This document shows positions 1-8,805 of a stretch of DNA of 25,087 nt, piece by piece (the stretch's first letter is position 1; each line of letters opens with the position of its first letter). Source of the DNA: HRBIN29 sp034431815. Lineage in GTDB: Bacteria > Chloroflexota > Dehalococcoidia > Tepidiformales > Tepidiformaceae. The notes below the pieces were generated by a model that was not told the DNA's origin, ran no database searches, and worked only from the letters and a program-made list of their open reading frames with translations. The translations under genes and the position numbers were made by a program. The stretch is taken from assembly GCA_034431815.1 (NCBI GenBank), contig DAOUCS010000155.1:1-25087 (forward strand), in the 5' to 3' direction.

Positions 1-1
1 G

Positions 2-574
2 GAGGGCGACGAGCCGCGCGAGGTGGAGCCGGAGGAGGGCGCGGTCAGGGCCACCGTGCGCTTCGACGAATCGGGTCGGTACCGGCCACTCTCAGGCGCG
101 CGGGGAATGCCGCGAGGATGGTTCGTGCGGTGCCGGAACCGAGAAGAGCTGGAGCGGGTGATCGAAACGATTTACCCGCTGGCCCTCGTTCACATCCGCC
201 AACTGACGGAGGGATCCCTTCGCGTGGTGAGGCTGGATGCGGTGCTGCGCCGCCAGAGCGGCCGTTACGAGGTCGCTGCCGAACTCTCCGAGGAGGGGCG
301 TGAGCTCGCGACGGCCGTGGTGTGCGGCGCGTGCGTGCGGGTCCCCGTGTGGACTGAACGGCAGCTCACCGAGCCCAGCGGAATTCCCTGTCCCGAACCG
401 TGCAGCGTGCTCGTGTCCTTCTGCCGGGAGGCAGCGATATGGGAGCGCGAGGGCGCCGTGCCCGGCACCGACGACCCCTCGGTCCCTTTCGCTGACTTCG
501 AGGCCGAAGGGAACCCGCTCCGCAACGCCTACCTGCGGGCGCGGGCGGCCGCATCATCGGGGAATCGGCGATGA
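2..574 (+). CDS. C-terminal part of a DR2241-like chelatase/4Fe-4S protein (5' end cut off)
   Basis: The reading frame is already open at base 2, so the gene starts upstream of the window; the first in-window ATG at 23 is unlikely to be the real start. The visible 190 or so residues hold five cysteines, at codons 323, 332, 389, 401 and 422 (pattern CGAC, then CPEPC, then C). This resembles the C-terminal iron-sulfur domain of DR2241-type proteins, whose N-terminus is a CbiX/SirB-like chelatase domain that would lie outside the window. The stop overlaps the hemL start in an ATGA, so the two are translationally coupled, and hemL-hemC context supports a role in tetrapyrrole metabolism, probably metal insertion or redox sensing. 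Family assignment is from memory of the cysteine pattern and neighbours; the exact function is inferred. Confidence 0.6.
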   Translation, partial: EGDEPREVEPEEGAVRATVRFDESGRYRPLSGARGMPRGWFVRCRNREELERVIETIYPLALVHIRQLTEGSLRVVRLDAVLRRQSGRYEVAAELSEEGRELATAVVCGACVRVPVWTERQLTEPSGIPCPEPCSVLVSFCREAAIWEREGAVPGTDDPSVPFADFEAEGNPLRNAYLRARAAASSGNRR

Positions 575-1854
575 GCGAATCGGCTACCTGGCGCGAGGCG
601 GCGCGGCGGCTTTTCCCGGGCGGCGTCAACAGCCCGGTGCGGTCCTTCCGCTCCGTCGGCGGCGAGGCCTTCGTGGCCGCGCGCGGCGAACGGGGGCGGG
701 TGTGGGACGCCGACGGACAGGAGTACGTCGACTTCATCGGCGCCTTCGGTCCGCACATCCTGGGCCACGCCCATCCGGCAGTGGTGCGGGCAATTGCCGA
801 GGCGGCCGCCAGGAGCACGGCCTTCGGGGCGCTGACACCGCTGGAAGTGGAACTTGGACGGCGCATCGCGGAGGCGACGGGCCTCGAGCGTCTCCGCTTC
901 GTGAACTCCGGCACCGAGGCGACGATGACCGCCATCCGGCTGGCGCGGGCTGCGACGGGACGGAGCGTGATCGTCAAGTTCGACGGCTGTTACCACGGTC
1001 ACGCGGACGGACTGCTGGTGCGGGGAGGGAGCGGGCTCTCCACCTTCGGGCTGAGCGATTCGGCGGGCGTTCCGGACGATATCGCACGGCTCACCGCCGT
1101 CCTGCCGTACAACGATGCCGAGGCGCTGGAGCGGTGGTTCCAGGCTCATGGGGAGGAGACCGCTGCGGTCATCGTCGAACCGGTGGCAGGCAACATGGGA
1201 CTCGTTCCGCCTCGGGCGGAGTTCCTGGATGCGCTGCGGCGACTTCCCCACCAGCACGGAGCGCTCCTCGTCGCCGACGAAGTGATCACCGGCTTCCGGC
1301 TGCGCTACGGGCTGTCGGGGCTGCTGCCCGACGCCGACCTCGTGTGCCTGGGCAAGGTGATTGGCGGGGGGCTGCCCATCGGCGCATTCGGGGGCCGCGC
1401 CGAGGTGATGGGCTTGCTCGCACCGTTGGGGCCCGTCTACCAGGCGGGAACGCTCGCCGGGAACCCGCTGGCGATGGCAGCGGGCGTCGCCGTGCTCGAC
1501 GCCCTGGCGGGCGGAGAGCCGTACCGCCGGGCCGAGCAGCTCGCACGGCACCTCGAGAACGGCCTCGAGACGGCAATCCGCCGGAGCGAGGTTCCCGCCT
1601 CGGTCGTTCGCGTGGGGTCCATGCTGACGCTCTTCTTCCGGCCACAGCCTCCAGCCAACTTCACCGAAGCGAAGGAGTGCGACTCGGCCGCGTTCGCCCG
1701 CTTCCACCGTGCGATGTTGGACGCCGGCGTGCTGCTGCCGCCGTCGCAGTTCGAGACCTGGTTCGTATCGGCTGCCCACACCGAGGCCGACATCGACCAG
1801 GCGGTGATGGCAGCCCACCGGGCGCTCGCCGAGCTCCGCGCAGGGAGCGGGTGA
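571..1854 (+). CDS. hemL: Glutamate-1-semialdehyde 2,1-aminomutase
   Basis: This cytoplasmic PLP enzyme isomerises glutamate-1-semialdehyde to 5-aminolevulinate in the C5 pathway of heme synthesis. The 427-residue protein has the usual family length. It opens with the FPGGVNSPVR signature near residues 15-24, shows the NSGTEA cofactor-phosphate motif near 111-116, the VADEVITGFR stretch, and the Schiff-base lysine at residue 262 in LGKVIGGGLPIG. The presence of SGTEA plus the GVNSPVR opening separates it from ordinary class III aminotransferases. The ATG at 571 overlaps the previous stop by four bases. Its own TGA shares one base with the hemC ATG (TGATG), so the three genes form one coupled operon. 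Nothing looks damaged. Confidence 0.96.
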   Translation: MSESATWREAARRLFPGGVNSPVRSFRSVGGEAFVAARGERGRVWDADGQEYVDFIGAFGPHILGHAHPAVVRAIAEAAARSTAFGALTPLEVELGRRIAEATGLERLRFVNSGTEATMTAIRLARAATGRSVIVKFDGCYHGHADGLLVRGGSGLSTFGLSDSAGVPDDIARLTAVLPYNDAEALERWFQAHGEETAAVIVEPVAGNMGLVPPRAEFLDALRRLPHQHGALLVADEVITGFRLRYGLSGLLPDADLVCLGKVIGGGLPIGAFGGRAEVMGLLAPLGPVYQAGTLAGNPLAMAAGVAVLDALAGGEPYRRAEQLARHLENGLETAIRRSEVPASVVRVGSMLTLFFRPQPPANFTEAKECDSAAFARFHRAMLDAGVLLPPSQFETWFVSAAHTEADIDQAVMAAHRALAELRAGSG

Positions 1855-2744
1855 TGCGACGCACGCTCCGCATCGGTACACGGGGAAGCGCGCTTGCGCG
1901 CGTGCAAACCGAGCTCGTGCTGGCGGCCCTGCGCCGGGCGGTCCCGGACCTCAGCATCGAGGTGGTGACGATCGCTACGCGCGGCGACAACGATCAGGCG
2001 TCGCCCGTGCGCGAAGGAAGCGGCTGGTTCACGAGCGCCCTGCAGGATGCCCTCCGTGAGGGGCGGATCGACCTCGCGGTTCACAGCTACAAGGACCTCC
2101 CCACCGCTCGTCCCGAGGGACTGGTCATCGCCGCCGTGCCGCTACGCGAGGACCCGCGCGACGCGCTCGTCAGCCGCACGGGGCAGCCCCTTCGCGCACT
2201 GCCGGCGGGCGCACGAATCGGGACCGGCAGCCCGCGCCGGGCCGTCCAACTGGCGGCGATCCGCCCGGACGTGAACGTCGTGCCGATGCGGGGAAACGTC
2301 GACACCCGCATCCGCAAGGTGCGAGAGGGCGAGGTGGATGCCGCCGTGCTTGCCCTGGCCGGTCTCCGCCGATTGGGCTTGGAACACGAAGCGGCGCAGA
2401 TCTTCGGGCCGGAGGAGATGCTGGCCGCCCCGGCCCAGGGAGCGCTGGCGGTCGAGTGCCGTGCGGACGACGAGGATGCCCTGGCAGCAGCCCGTGCGAT
2501 TGATGATCCGCTGCTGCGCGCCACCGTGGGCGCCGAGCGGGCGTTCCTCGCCAGGCTCGAAGCCGGCTGCAGCTTTCCAGCCGCGGCCTACGCAGAGGTG
2601 TTCGGCAGCACCTTGAAGCTGCACGGGCTCATCGCCGCCGGAGGGAGAATCGTCCGTTCGAAGGTGGGCGGGCCCGTCGAGGCCTGGGCCGGGCTCGGCC
2701 GCGAGCTCGCCGAGGAGCTGCTCGCCAAGGCCAGGCGGAGGTAG
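1854..2744 (+). CDS. hemC: Hydroxymethylbilane synthase (porphobilinogen deaminase)
   Basis: The enzyme polymerises four porphobilinogen units into hydroxymethylbilane in the cytoplasm, two steps after HemL. The 296-residue product shows all family hallmarks: IGTRGSALA near the start (residues 7-15), HSYKDLPT at 77-84 with the catalytic Asp81, TGSPRR at 124-129, RGNVDTR at 146-152, and Cys239 in EAGCS, which carries the dipyrromethane cofactor. The frame stays open far upstream, but homology begins at ATG 1854, which overlaps the hemL stop, so that start was chosen. hemB and hemD are not in the window. A stem-loop begins at the last base of its stop codon, which fits the end of the operon. 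Confidence 0.96.
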   Translation: MRRTLRIGTRGSALARVQTELVLAALRRAVPDLSIEVVTIATRGDNDQASPVREGSGWFTSALQDALREGRIDLAVHSYKDLPTARPEGLVIAAVPLREDPRDALVSRTGQPLRALPAGARIGTGSPRRAVQLAAIRPDVNVVPMRGNVDTRIRKVREGEVDAAVLALAGLRRLGLEHEAAQIFGPEEMLAAPAQGALAVECRADDEDALAAARAIDDPLLRATVGAERAFLARLEAGCSFPAAAYAEVFGSTLKLHGLIAAGGRIVRSKVGGPVEAWAGLGRELAEELLAKARRR

Positions 2745-2768
2745 AACCTTCGCGAGCACCGAAGGTTC
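2744..2768 (+). terminator. Stem-loop after hemC, possible terminator
   Basis: GAACCTTCG (2744-2752) pairs perfectly with CGAAGGTTC (2760-2768) around a 7-nt loop. It starts within the hemC stop codon and lies between two operons. No T-tract follows, so it is not a classical intrinsic terminator; it may instead stabilise the mRNA 3' end or act with Rho. Confidence 0.45.
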
Positions 2769-2770
2769 GC

Positions 2771-2776
2771 TAGAAT
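2771..2776 (+). promoter_or_regulatory. Possible -10 box (TAGAAT) for the CoA-transferase genes
   Basis: TAGAAT differs from TATAAT at one base and lies 9 nt before the ATG at 2786. No convincing -35 box is visible at the right distance and there is no Shine-Dalgarno sequence before the ATG, so a very short or leaderless transcript would be expected. This is weak evidence from one short motif. Confidence 0.2.
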
Positions 2777-2785
2777 TCGGCCGGT

Positions 2786-3874
2786 ATGAGAGGGGGTCCG
2801 CTTGCGGGGGTTCGCGTGCTCGAAATCGGGGGAGGCATTCCGGCTGCCTTCGCAACGCGTTGGATGGCCGGTTTCGGAGCCGAGGTCGTTCGAACGGAGG
2901 GCCCGCCCGACGCGCTGACCGAAGAGGAGGCAATCTACCTCCTCGCGGGGAAGCGGCGGGTAGCCGTCGCCGAGCCGGCCACGCTGCGGCGGCTTGCCCT
3001 CGCCGCCGACATCATGGTCGAGGACCGGAAGCCCGGCACGCTGACCGCATGGGGCATGGCGCCCGAGGAGCTCCGTTCAGAGAAACCTTCGCTGGTAATC
3101 GTGTCGATCACGCCGTTCGGACAGCGGGGACCGTACGCAGGCTGGGAAGCTACCAACCTTACCGCCTTCGCGGCGGGAGGCATCCACTCCCTCACCGGCC
3201 ACCCGAGCCGCCCGCCGCTCCAGACCGGCGGAAGCTAGGCCCTGTACCTCGGGGGGCTCCACGGCTTCTCGGCCGCCGTGACCGCCTATTTCGGAGTGCT
3301 CGTCAACGGTGAAGGCGACTGGATCGACCTGGCCATCCAGGAAATTCAGGCGGGGATGCTGGAGCTGCACGGGCCCCGCTCGGAGTACGAGGGCGGCCCT
3401 TCGCCGCGTACGGGAAACCATGTGCGAGCGGTGTGGGGACTGTACCCCTGCGCCGACGGCTACGCGGGCGTGTGCGCCCTCGAGCGCCAAGTTCCGGCGC
3501 TGTTTGCGATGGTCGGCGACCCCGTGCTCCAGGATGAACGCTTCCGCGACTTCGTCCAGCGTGCGGAGCACGACGACGAGCTGCAGGCGATCCTGTACGG
3601 CTGGTTCGCGGAACGGACGCGAGCCGAGCTCCTCGCGCTCGGCCGCGAGCACAAGGTGCCCATCGGGGCAGTCATGACGCCGCTGGAGCTGCTGGAGAGC
3701 GAGGGGCTGGCAGCACGCGGATTCTTCGACACGGTGGAAACTGCCGCGGGAAGCGCCCGTGTGCCCGGGCGTCCGTTCCTCGGGCTGTCGTGGGAGCCCG
3801 GACGGCTGGAGGCGCCGGGCGCGAGCACCGCCGCCGTGCTCCGGGAGTGGCTTGGCATGGAGGCAGCGGAATGA
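2786..3874 (+). pseudogene. CaiB/BaiF family III CoA-transferase, interrupted by an in-frame amber codon
   Basis: The frame encodes a family III CoA-transferase of about 362 residues, but TAG at 3236-3238 interrupts it after residue 150. Both halves stay in the same frame: the N-terminal part has the opening LAGVRVLEIGG and FGQRGPYAGW, and the C-terminal part has the GDWIDLAIQE and ERFRDF regions, so only one codon is affected. Aligned with the next gene (YKTGISYGDPVAG against LQTGGS-stop-ALYLGG), the catalytic Asp position is Leu. This is therefore a non-catalytic-type subunit even without the stop. Many relatives have Gln or Tyr at the stop position, so a single change (CAG or TAC to TAG) or a sequencing error would explain it. 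The terminal TGA overlaps the next ATG by four bases, suggesting an originally co-translated pair. Confidence 0.8.
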
Positions 3875-5106
3875 AGCGGCTTCCGTTGGAGGGCATCCGG
3901 GTTGCCGACCTGACGATGGTGTGGGCCGGGCCCTTCGCGACGAAAATCCTGGCCGAGATGGGGGCCGAGGTCATCAAGGTCGAGTCTCCGCAGGCCTGGG
4001 ACCTCGTGCGGACCCTCATACCCATGCCGGGAGTCGAGGAGTTCTGGAACTGCTCGTACTACTTCAACGACTACAACCGGGACAAGAAGTCGGTGACGCT
4101 CCACCTGGGGGACCCGCGCGGCCGGGAGCTCTTCCTCCGGCTCGTGGAACGCTCCGACGTGGTCATCGAGAATTACCGGGCCGACGTGCTGGAGAAGCTG
4201 GGCTTGGGGTACGAGGTGCTACGGGAGCGGAAGCGGGACATCATCCTGGTGAGCATGGCCGGATTCGGCAAGACGGGACCCGAACGGGATTACGTCGGGT
4301 ATGGACCGATTATCGAACAGATGGCCGGCCTGGCCTCGCTCACCGGGTACGGCGATGACGGCGTGCCGTACAAGACGGGTATCTCCTACGGCGACCCGGT
4401 GGCGGGCGCAGCCGCGGCAGGTGCAGTGGCGCTGGCGCTTATCCGCCGGCGCCGCACGGGTGAAGGCGCGTTCATCGACCTGGCCCAGCGTGAGGTGATG
4501 GCGACGCTCATCGGCGAGGCATTCGTGCGGGCGTCGCTGCGGGGCGAAGTGCCGCCCCACCGCGGCAACCGCGACGAGCGGTTCGCGCCCCAGGGGGTAT
4601 ACCGGTGCTTCGGCGAGGACCGCTGGGTAGCGATCTCCGTCCGAAGCGATGAAGAGTGGCGGAAGCTGGCCCAGACGATTGGGAGGCCTGAGCTGGCGGG
4701 CCTGGCACTGGCCAAGCGCAAGGCTCGTCACGACGAGCTTGACAGGCACATCGAGGCCTGGACGGCGCAAATCCGGCCGCAAGTGGCCGCCCAGGTGCTC
4801 CAGGATATGGGGATCCCGGCGGCGCCGGTCATCGATACGGAAGCCATCCACGATGACCCGAACCTGGTGGCACGGGAGTTCTGGGTCACCCTGCCGCACC
4901 CGCGGATGAAGCCCTGGCGGCAGCCCCGCAGCCCCTGGCGGCTCATGGAGGCGAATCCGAGGCCGCGCCGTCACGCGCCGCTCTTCGGAGAGCACAACGA
5001 GGAGACCCTGGGCGGGCTCTTGGGGCTGAGCCAGGAGGAGATCGCGGAGCTGGAAGCGGCGGGCATCGTCGGACGCGCGCCCGTGAACGCCCGGCCCGGG
5101 GGATAA
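3871..5106 (+). CDS. CaiB/BaiF family III CoA-transferase (catalytic type)
   Basis: This 411-residue protein moves CoA between acyl groups through an aspartyl-CoA intermediate. It opens with PLEGIRVADLTMVWAGP (residues 5-21), continues with EMGAEVIKVE, SMAGFGKTGP and the catalytic Asp175 in SYGDPVAG, and ends with GLLGLSQEEIAELEAAGIV, as is usual for the family. The ATG at 3871 overlaps the preceding gene's stop; a longer frame from 3790 lacks family similarity and was rejected. Pairing of one Asp-bearing and one Asp-lacking paralogue recalls two-subunit enzymes such as BbsEF succinyl-CoA:benzylsuccinate CoA-transferase, so a hetero-oligomer is likely if the first gene is expressed. The substrate cannot be told from sequence. 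Confidence 0.9.
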   Translation: MKRLPLEGIRVADLTMVWAGPFATKILAEMGAEVIKVESPQAWDLVRTLIPMPGVEEFWNCSYYFNDYNRDKKSVTLHLGDPRGRELFLRLVERSDVVIENYRADVLEKLGLGYEVLRERKRDIILVSMAGFGKTGPERDYVGYGPIIEQMAGLASLTGYGDDGVPYKTGISYGDPVAGAAAAGAVALALIRRRRTGEGAFIDLAQREVMATLIGEAFVRASLRGEVPPHRGNRDERFAPQGVYRCFGEDRWVAISVRSDEEWRKLAQTIGRPELAGLALAKRKARHDELDRHIEAWTAQIRPQVAAQVLQDMGIPAAPVIDTEAIHDDPNLVAREFWVTLPHPRMKPWRQPRSPWRLMEANPRPRRHAPLFGEHNEETLGGLLGLSQEEIAELEAAGIVGRAPVNARPGG

Positions 5107-5153
5107 GCGCCGGCTCGCCTTCGGAGCGGCTGTGCCGCACGATCGGCGGCGGA

Positions 5154-6992
5154 ATGGTGCAGTGGGCGCCCCAGCTCGGCGCAATTCCCGACGACCAGGG
5201 CGTCACCTTCCAGGTGTGGGCCAGCCGCCCCGCGCGCGTCGAGCTCCTGGTGGAAGAGCCCGACGGTAGGCGCCGAACGGTGCCCATGGAGCGCGAGGGT
5301 GTCTACTGGCGGGCCCGCCTCGAAGGCGCGCGAGCGGGTCTGCGCTACGGATACCTGCTCGACGGAGCGGGACCGTTCCCCGACCCATGCGCGCGCCGGC
5401 AGCCCGAAGGTCCGTCTGGCCTTTCGGAGGTTGTCGATCCGCGGGTATTCCGGTGGACGTGCGAGGGCTGGACACCGCCCCCTCCCCAGGAGCTCGTCAT
5501 CGCCGAGGTCCACGTGGGCACCTGGACCCCTGAGGGAACCTTCGATGCCGCGGCGGCACAGCTGGGAGCGCTCGCGTCGGTGGGCTTCACCGCCGTCGAA
5601 CTGATGCCTGTCGCGGCCTTCGAGGGCAGCCGCGGTTGGGGGTACGATCCGGTGCTGCCCTTCGCTCCGTTCGAGCCGTACGGCGGTCCGGAGGGTCTCC
5701 GCCGATTCGTGGACGCGGCGCATGCCGCGGGTCTGGCGGTCATTCTCGATGTGGTCTTCAACCACCTGGCGCCCTCCGCGCGCTTCCTCGAAGCGTTCGC
5801 GCCGGAATGGTTCAAGCGCGGGGGAGGGACACCGTGGGGACCGGCGCTGAACTTCGACGGCCCGGGATGCCAGCACGTTCGGCAGCACGTCGCCGAGTGC
5901 CTGCTGCACTGGGCGTGCGAATACCGGGTGGACGGCTTCCGCCTCGACGCAACGCACGCCATCGCCGACGGATCGCCGCGGCACATCATCGCCGAGCTCC
6001 GAGCGGCGCTGGAACGGGCATTGCCGGGAAGGCGGCTGTATCTCATCGCGGAGACGCACGAGAACGATGTCCGCTACTTGACGCCGGTCGCCGAAGGCGG
6101 CCTCGGGTGCGACGCGGTCTGGGCAGACGACTTCCGCCACGCCGTCACGGCGCTCTTCGACGAGGCCCGGCAAGGGCGGACGGCAGGGTTCACAGGCTCG
6201 GCCGCCGAGGTAGCGCGAACGATCGTCCAGGGCTGGCTGTTCGAAGGGCAGCGGGACCCCGGCTTCGGAGCCCTTCGGGGCACGGCTGCGCGGCGGCAGC
6301 CGCCGTACCAATTCGTCTACGCGCTCGAACATCACGACCACGTGGCCAACCTACAGCTCGGGGACCGCCTCCCGACCCTGTTGGGACGCGGCGCATTGCG
6401 CGCGGCGACGGCGCTGGTACTGCTGCTGCCGCAGACGCCGTTGCTCTTCCAGGGCCAGGAATTTGCCGCGACCAGCCCCTTCTTCTACTTCGCCGACCCT
6501 CCGGCGGAACGGACAGAGGCCGTACGGCAGGGCCGGCGCCGCGAGCTGGCTGGGCTCCGCGGGACGGATGCCGGGCTGGAAGCGCTGCCCGACCCGGACG
6601 ACCCGCGAGCATTCGAGTGTTCGAAGCTGGATTGGAGCCAGGCGGCGGTCGGCTACGGACGCCTCCACCGTGAGTTCGTTCGGAGGCTGCTGAGGATGCG
6701 GCGCGAAGATCCGGTGCTTTCAGCGGCGCGGCGCACCCCCGCGCCTTTCGATGCTTGGGCCGAAGGGGAGGCCGTGGTGGTCCATGTGAAGGCAGGCGGA
6801 AGCGAGCGGCTCATCGCCGCGAATTTCGGGCATCGGCGCCGCGTCGAGCTGCCGCCGGCGGGAGCATGGAGGGTCGCGTTCCATTCGAACGATGCCGCAA
6901 CAGGGGGAAACGGAGCGGTGCCCATCGTGGACCCCGACACGCACCGGGCGATGCTCCCCGCACGCTGCACGGCGTTCTTCGTTCCCGCCTAA
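5154..6992 (+). CDS. treZ: Malto-oligosyltrehalose trehalohydrolase (GH13)
   Basis: TreZ cleaves trehalose from the end of maltooligosyltrehalose made by TreY. The 612-residue protein has an N-terminal CBM48-like beta domain (about 1-100) followed by a GH13 barrel. Visible GH13 regions are DVVFNH (199-204), GFRLDATHAI with nucleophile Asp265, IAETHEND with acid/base Glu300, and EHHDHVAN with Asp395. GWGYDPVLPFAPFEPYGG is typical of TreZ and separates it from GlgB and GlgX. The ATG at 5154 follows the CoA-transferase stop by 47 nt with a weak GGCGGA before it. No treY is present in the window, although treY and treZ are usually neighbours; TreZ would depend on a copy elsewhere. Its product feeds the trehalose-consuming operon at 10851-20179. 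Confidence 0.9.
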   Translation: MVQWAPQLGAIPDDQGVTFQVWASRPARVELLVEEPDGRRRTVPMEREGVYWRARLEGARAGLRYGYLLDGAGPFPDPCARRQPEGPSGLSEVVDPRVFRWTCEGWTPPPPQELVIAEVHVGTWTPEGTFDAAAAQLGALASVGFTAVELMPVAAFEGSRGWGYDPVLPFAPFEPYGGPEGLRRFVDAAHAAGLAVILDVVFNHLAPSARFLEAFAPEWFKRGGGTPWGPALNFDGPGCQHVRQHVAECLLHWACEYRVDGFRLDATHAIADGSPRHIIAELRAALERALPGRRLYLIAETHENDVRYLTPVAEGGLGCDAVWADDFRHAVTALFDEARQGRTAGFTGSAAEVARTIVQGWLFEGQRDPGFGALRGTAARRQPPYQFVYALEHHDHVANLQLGDRLPTLLGRGALRAATALVLLLPQTPLLFQGQEFAATSPFFYFADPPAERTEAVRQGRRRELAGLRGTDAGLEALPDPDDPRAFECSKLDWSQAAVGYGRLHREFVRRLLRMRREDPVLSAARRTPAPFDAWAEGEAVVVHVKAGGSERLIAANFGHRRRVELPPAGAWRVAFHSNDAATGGNGAVPIVDPDTHRAMLPARCTAFFVPA

Positions 6993-7241
6993 CGCGCCGG
7001 CGCGAAGCGGGGGAATCCGACGCCACGCAGTACGCACTCATCGCCGGGAGTACACGGCGGAGATTTCCCGGGCGGGCTCTCGCCGATCAACCAGGCCGCA
7101 ATTCCCGACCTGGGCATAGCCCAGCGGTTTCCGAATCCATGCACGCCCGGGAACAGGTGTCCGGAGAGCCTCTCCCAACCAGCGTGTCCCTCGCACATCG
7201 TCGACGGCTCCGAGCGCTGACCGCTCCGCAGCCGGACGTTC
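6993..7241. other. Non-coding spacer with a GC palindrome next to the treZ stop
   Basis: CGCGCCGGCGCG (6993-7004) is a perfect 12-nt palindrome that begins directly after the treZ TAA. It could fold as a short hairpin from either converging transcript but has no T-run. The rest of the spacer has no convincing ORF, tRNA or riboswitch that I can recognise. Confidence 0.4.
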
Positions 7242-8437
7242 CTAGTCAGGTTCACTCCCCCCAGCAGCGGACCCCGATGCGCTCGCCGTCGCTTCGGAGG
7301 AGACGTGGGGCGGAATCAGTCCTTGTTCGAGCCTCCGCGTAAGCCCCCGCAGGAGCCGTTCGGAGAAGCCGAGCGCGACCAAGAGCCCGTGCACACCCGG
7401 TGGATCCTTTACACGTGCCACGCCCCCGCCGAGGAGCTCGGCGCTGAGCAAGGCCTCGATGAGGAGATAGCCGCCGATCGCCGCCAGGCCCCCGAGGACC
7501 GGGGCGAGGAAGACGGGAATCCAGTACGCGCCGTAGTCCGTCGGGAGACGTCCGGAGGCAACCTCCCGCACCAGCCGCGACAAGGCGCCTCCCAAAAACC
7601 CCAGCAAGAAGGCTACCCCTAACGGCACTGCCAGCATGGAGAGTTGAAGCGAGGAAAGAGCCAGCGCGAGCCCCAGGCCGAGGACGAGCAGGAAGCTCCC
7701 CCGGTTCTGCACGGCCAGGGGACTGTCGAACTTGCTGTCGCGAGCGTCGAAGAGGTGCGCCAGGAACGAAGCGAGGACGGCTTGCTGCGGCGATAACGCG
7801 TCCGACCCCTACGTGCATCACCTTCGCCTTCAGTACTCGGTCGATGCCCGTCTCCGAGGGCAGCGGCGAGTTCCCGACGCCAGAAGGCGGCCAACGCTTT
7901 ATCTGCGAGCTCATCGACTTCCGCCTGCGCCTGGCGAATCCTGGCGCGAACGCCGTCCGGATCCAGCAGCATCACTGCTACCCGTTCGGCCCGATGCATG
8001 AGCCTCCTCGAGGCCATCTCGCGGGCGCCGTTCCACGAGAGCACGTACGCTACCTCCACCGCAAACCGCCCCGCTCGTTCGCCTGCCGCTCGCAGTCCAA
8101 GCCATCCTCGTTCGGCGTTCGCGTTAGTCTGGCCTCCAGACTCCGAAGCCATATCCTCGCCCAGAAGCACCCCTGCCGACCGCAGGAGCGCCTGAATGTG
8201 CCGCACGGTTTCTTCTCCAGGCTGGCCCGCTCGCGCTGCTGCGCTTCCAACGCACGCCGCCCAGAGGCCTCGAAGCTGTGCTCGCGCAAGCGCACGCGTC
8301 GGACGAGCGAACCCCCACGCTCGGACCGCAAGGAAGAGAAGCAGGTACCCTGCCAGAAAAGCTGGAAGCCAGCTCGGATTCCACGGAGCCTCGCGAACGT
8401 CGATCAGCATCTCCAAGGGCCACACCATAGAACCCAT
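7242..8437 (-). pseudogene. Multi-span membrane protein of unknown function with two +1 frameshifts
   Basis: Three consecutive frames on the minus strand read as one protein if one extra base is removed at each of two places: CCC at 7847-7849 and CCCC at 7806-7809 (plus-strand bases). The repaired protein is 397 residues and an exact number of codons. The joins give AALGDGIDRVLKAKVMHVG and then VGSDALSPQQAVLASF, both smooth. It has an N-terminal membrane segment (about 22-40), a helical soluble middle part, then DARDSKFDSPLAV and at least three strongly hydrophobic stretches, ending in a region with ALGFSERLLRGL. The start ATG at 8437 has GAGGG about 9 nt upstream. I do not recognise the family. 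Frameshifts may be real decay or homopolymer sequencing errors. Confidence 0.65.
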
Positions 8438-8805
8438 TCACTTAGCCCTCTGCCTTCGACTGTCCCACGAGGTGTGGAGGGAGACGCCGCGCGCGAATCG
8501 GTCCGCGGGCCCAGCCTCTCGAATCGGGAACATCGCAGCACGCTGTTCGGGCATCGGAACCCACCCGAGCCTCCCACGAACAGCTGCATTCCGCCGCTGC
8601 AACCGTCGGGATATCGACCTCGCCCCATCGGCAGCGTCCTCCCTCTCCCTGCGCCACTGCGCCGGCACCAGGGGATGGAGCCCCTTAGCCGCCGGCGGGA
8701 CGCTCGCGCCCGCGTCGTGTCTTCCCCGCTCGGGCGGGACGCGGAACGAGCGAGCGCCGCGCATCCCCGCCCATCCTGTGTCACGGAGGCACAACGCGAC
8801 TAGGA
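8438..8805. other. Spacer between the two broken genes, nothing recognised
   Basis: Open frames of about 120 codons cross this stretch on the minus strand, but their products are Arg/Gly/Ser-rich without family features and look like GC-driven chance frames. It contains the ribosome binding site for the membrane gene near 8446-8452. I see no RNA gene, repeat or insertion-element end. Confidence 0.4.

Noticed and set aside
237..1853. Upstream extension of the hemC frame
   Set aside because: It overlaps hemL in another frame and gives an Arg/Ala/Gly-rich sequence; hemC similarity begins at 1854.
3236..3238. Amber codon as pyrrolysine or selenocysteine
   Set aside because: Selenocysteine uses TGA, and there are no pyl genes or any known Pyl enzyme family here; a mutation or read error is simpler.
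6993..7241. tRNA or small structured RNA in the spacer after treZ
   Set aside because: A GGTTC string near 7249 has no matching T-arm or acceptor stem, and no known RNA fold is recognisable by eye.
6989..7255. Small minus-strand frame of 88 codons downstream of the membrane gene
   Set aside because: It has no ribosome binding site, no recognisable domain and an irregular composition; a gene remnant cannot be excluded but is not supported.
8404..8794. Overlapping minus-strand frames of 118-126 codons
   Set aside because: Products are Arg/Gly/Ser-rich, overlap each other in different frames and show no family resemblance.
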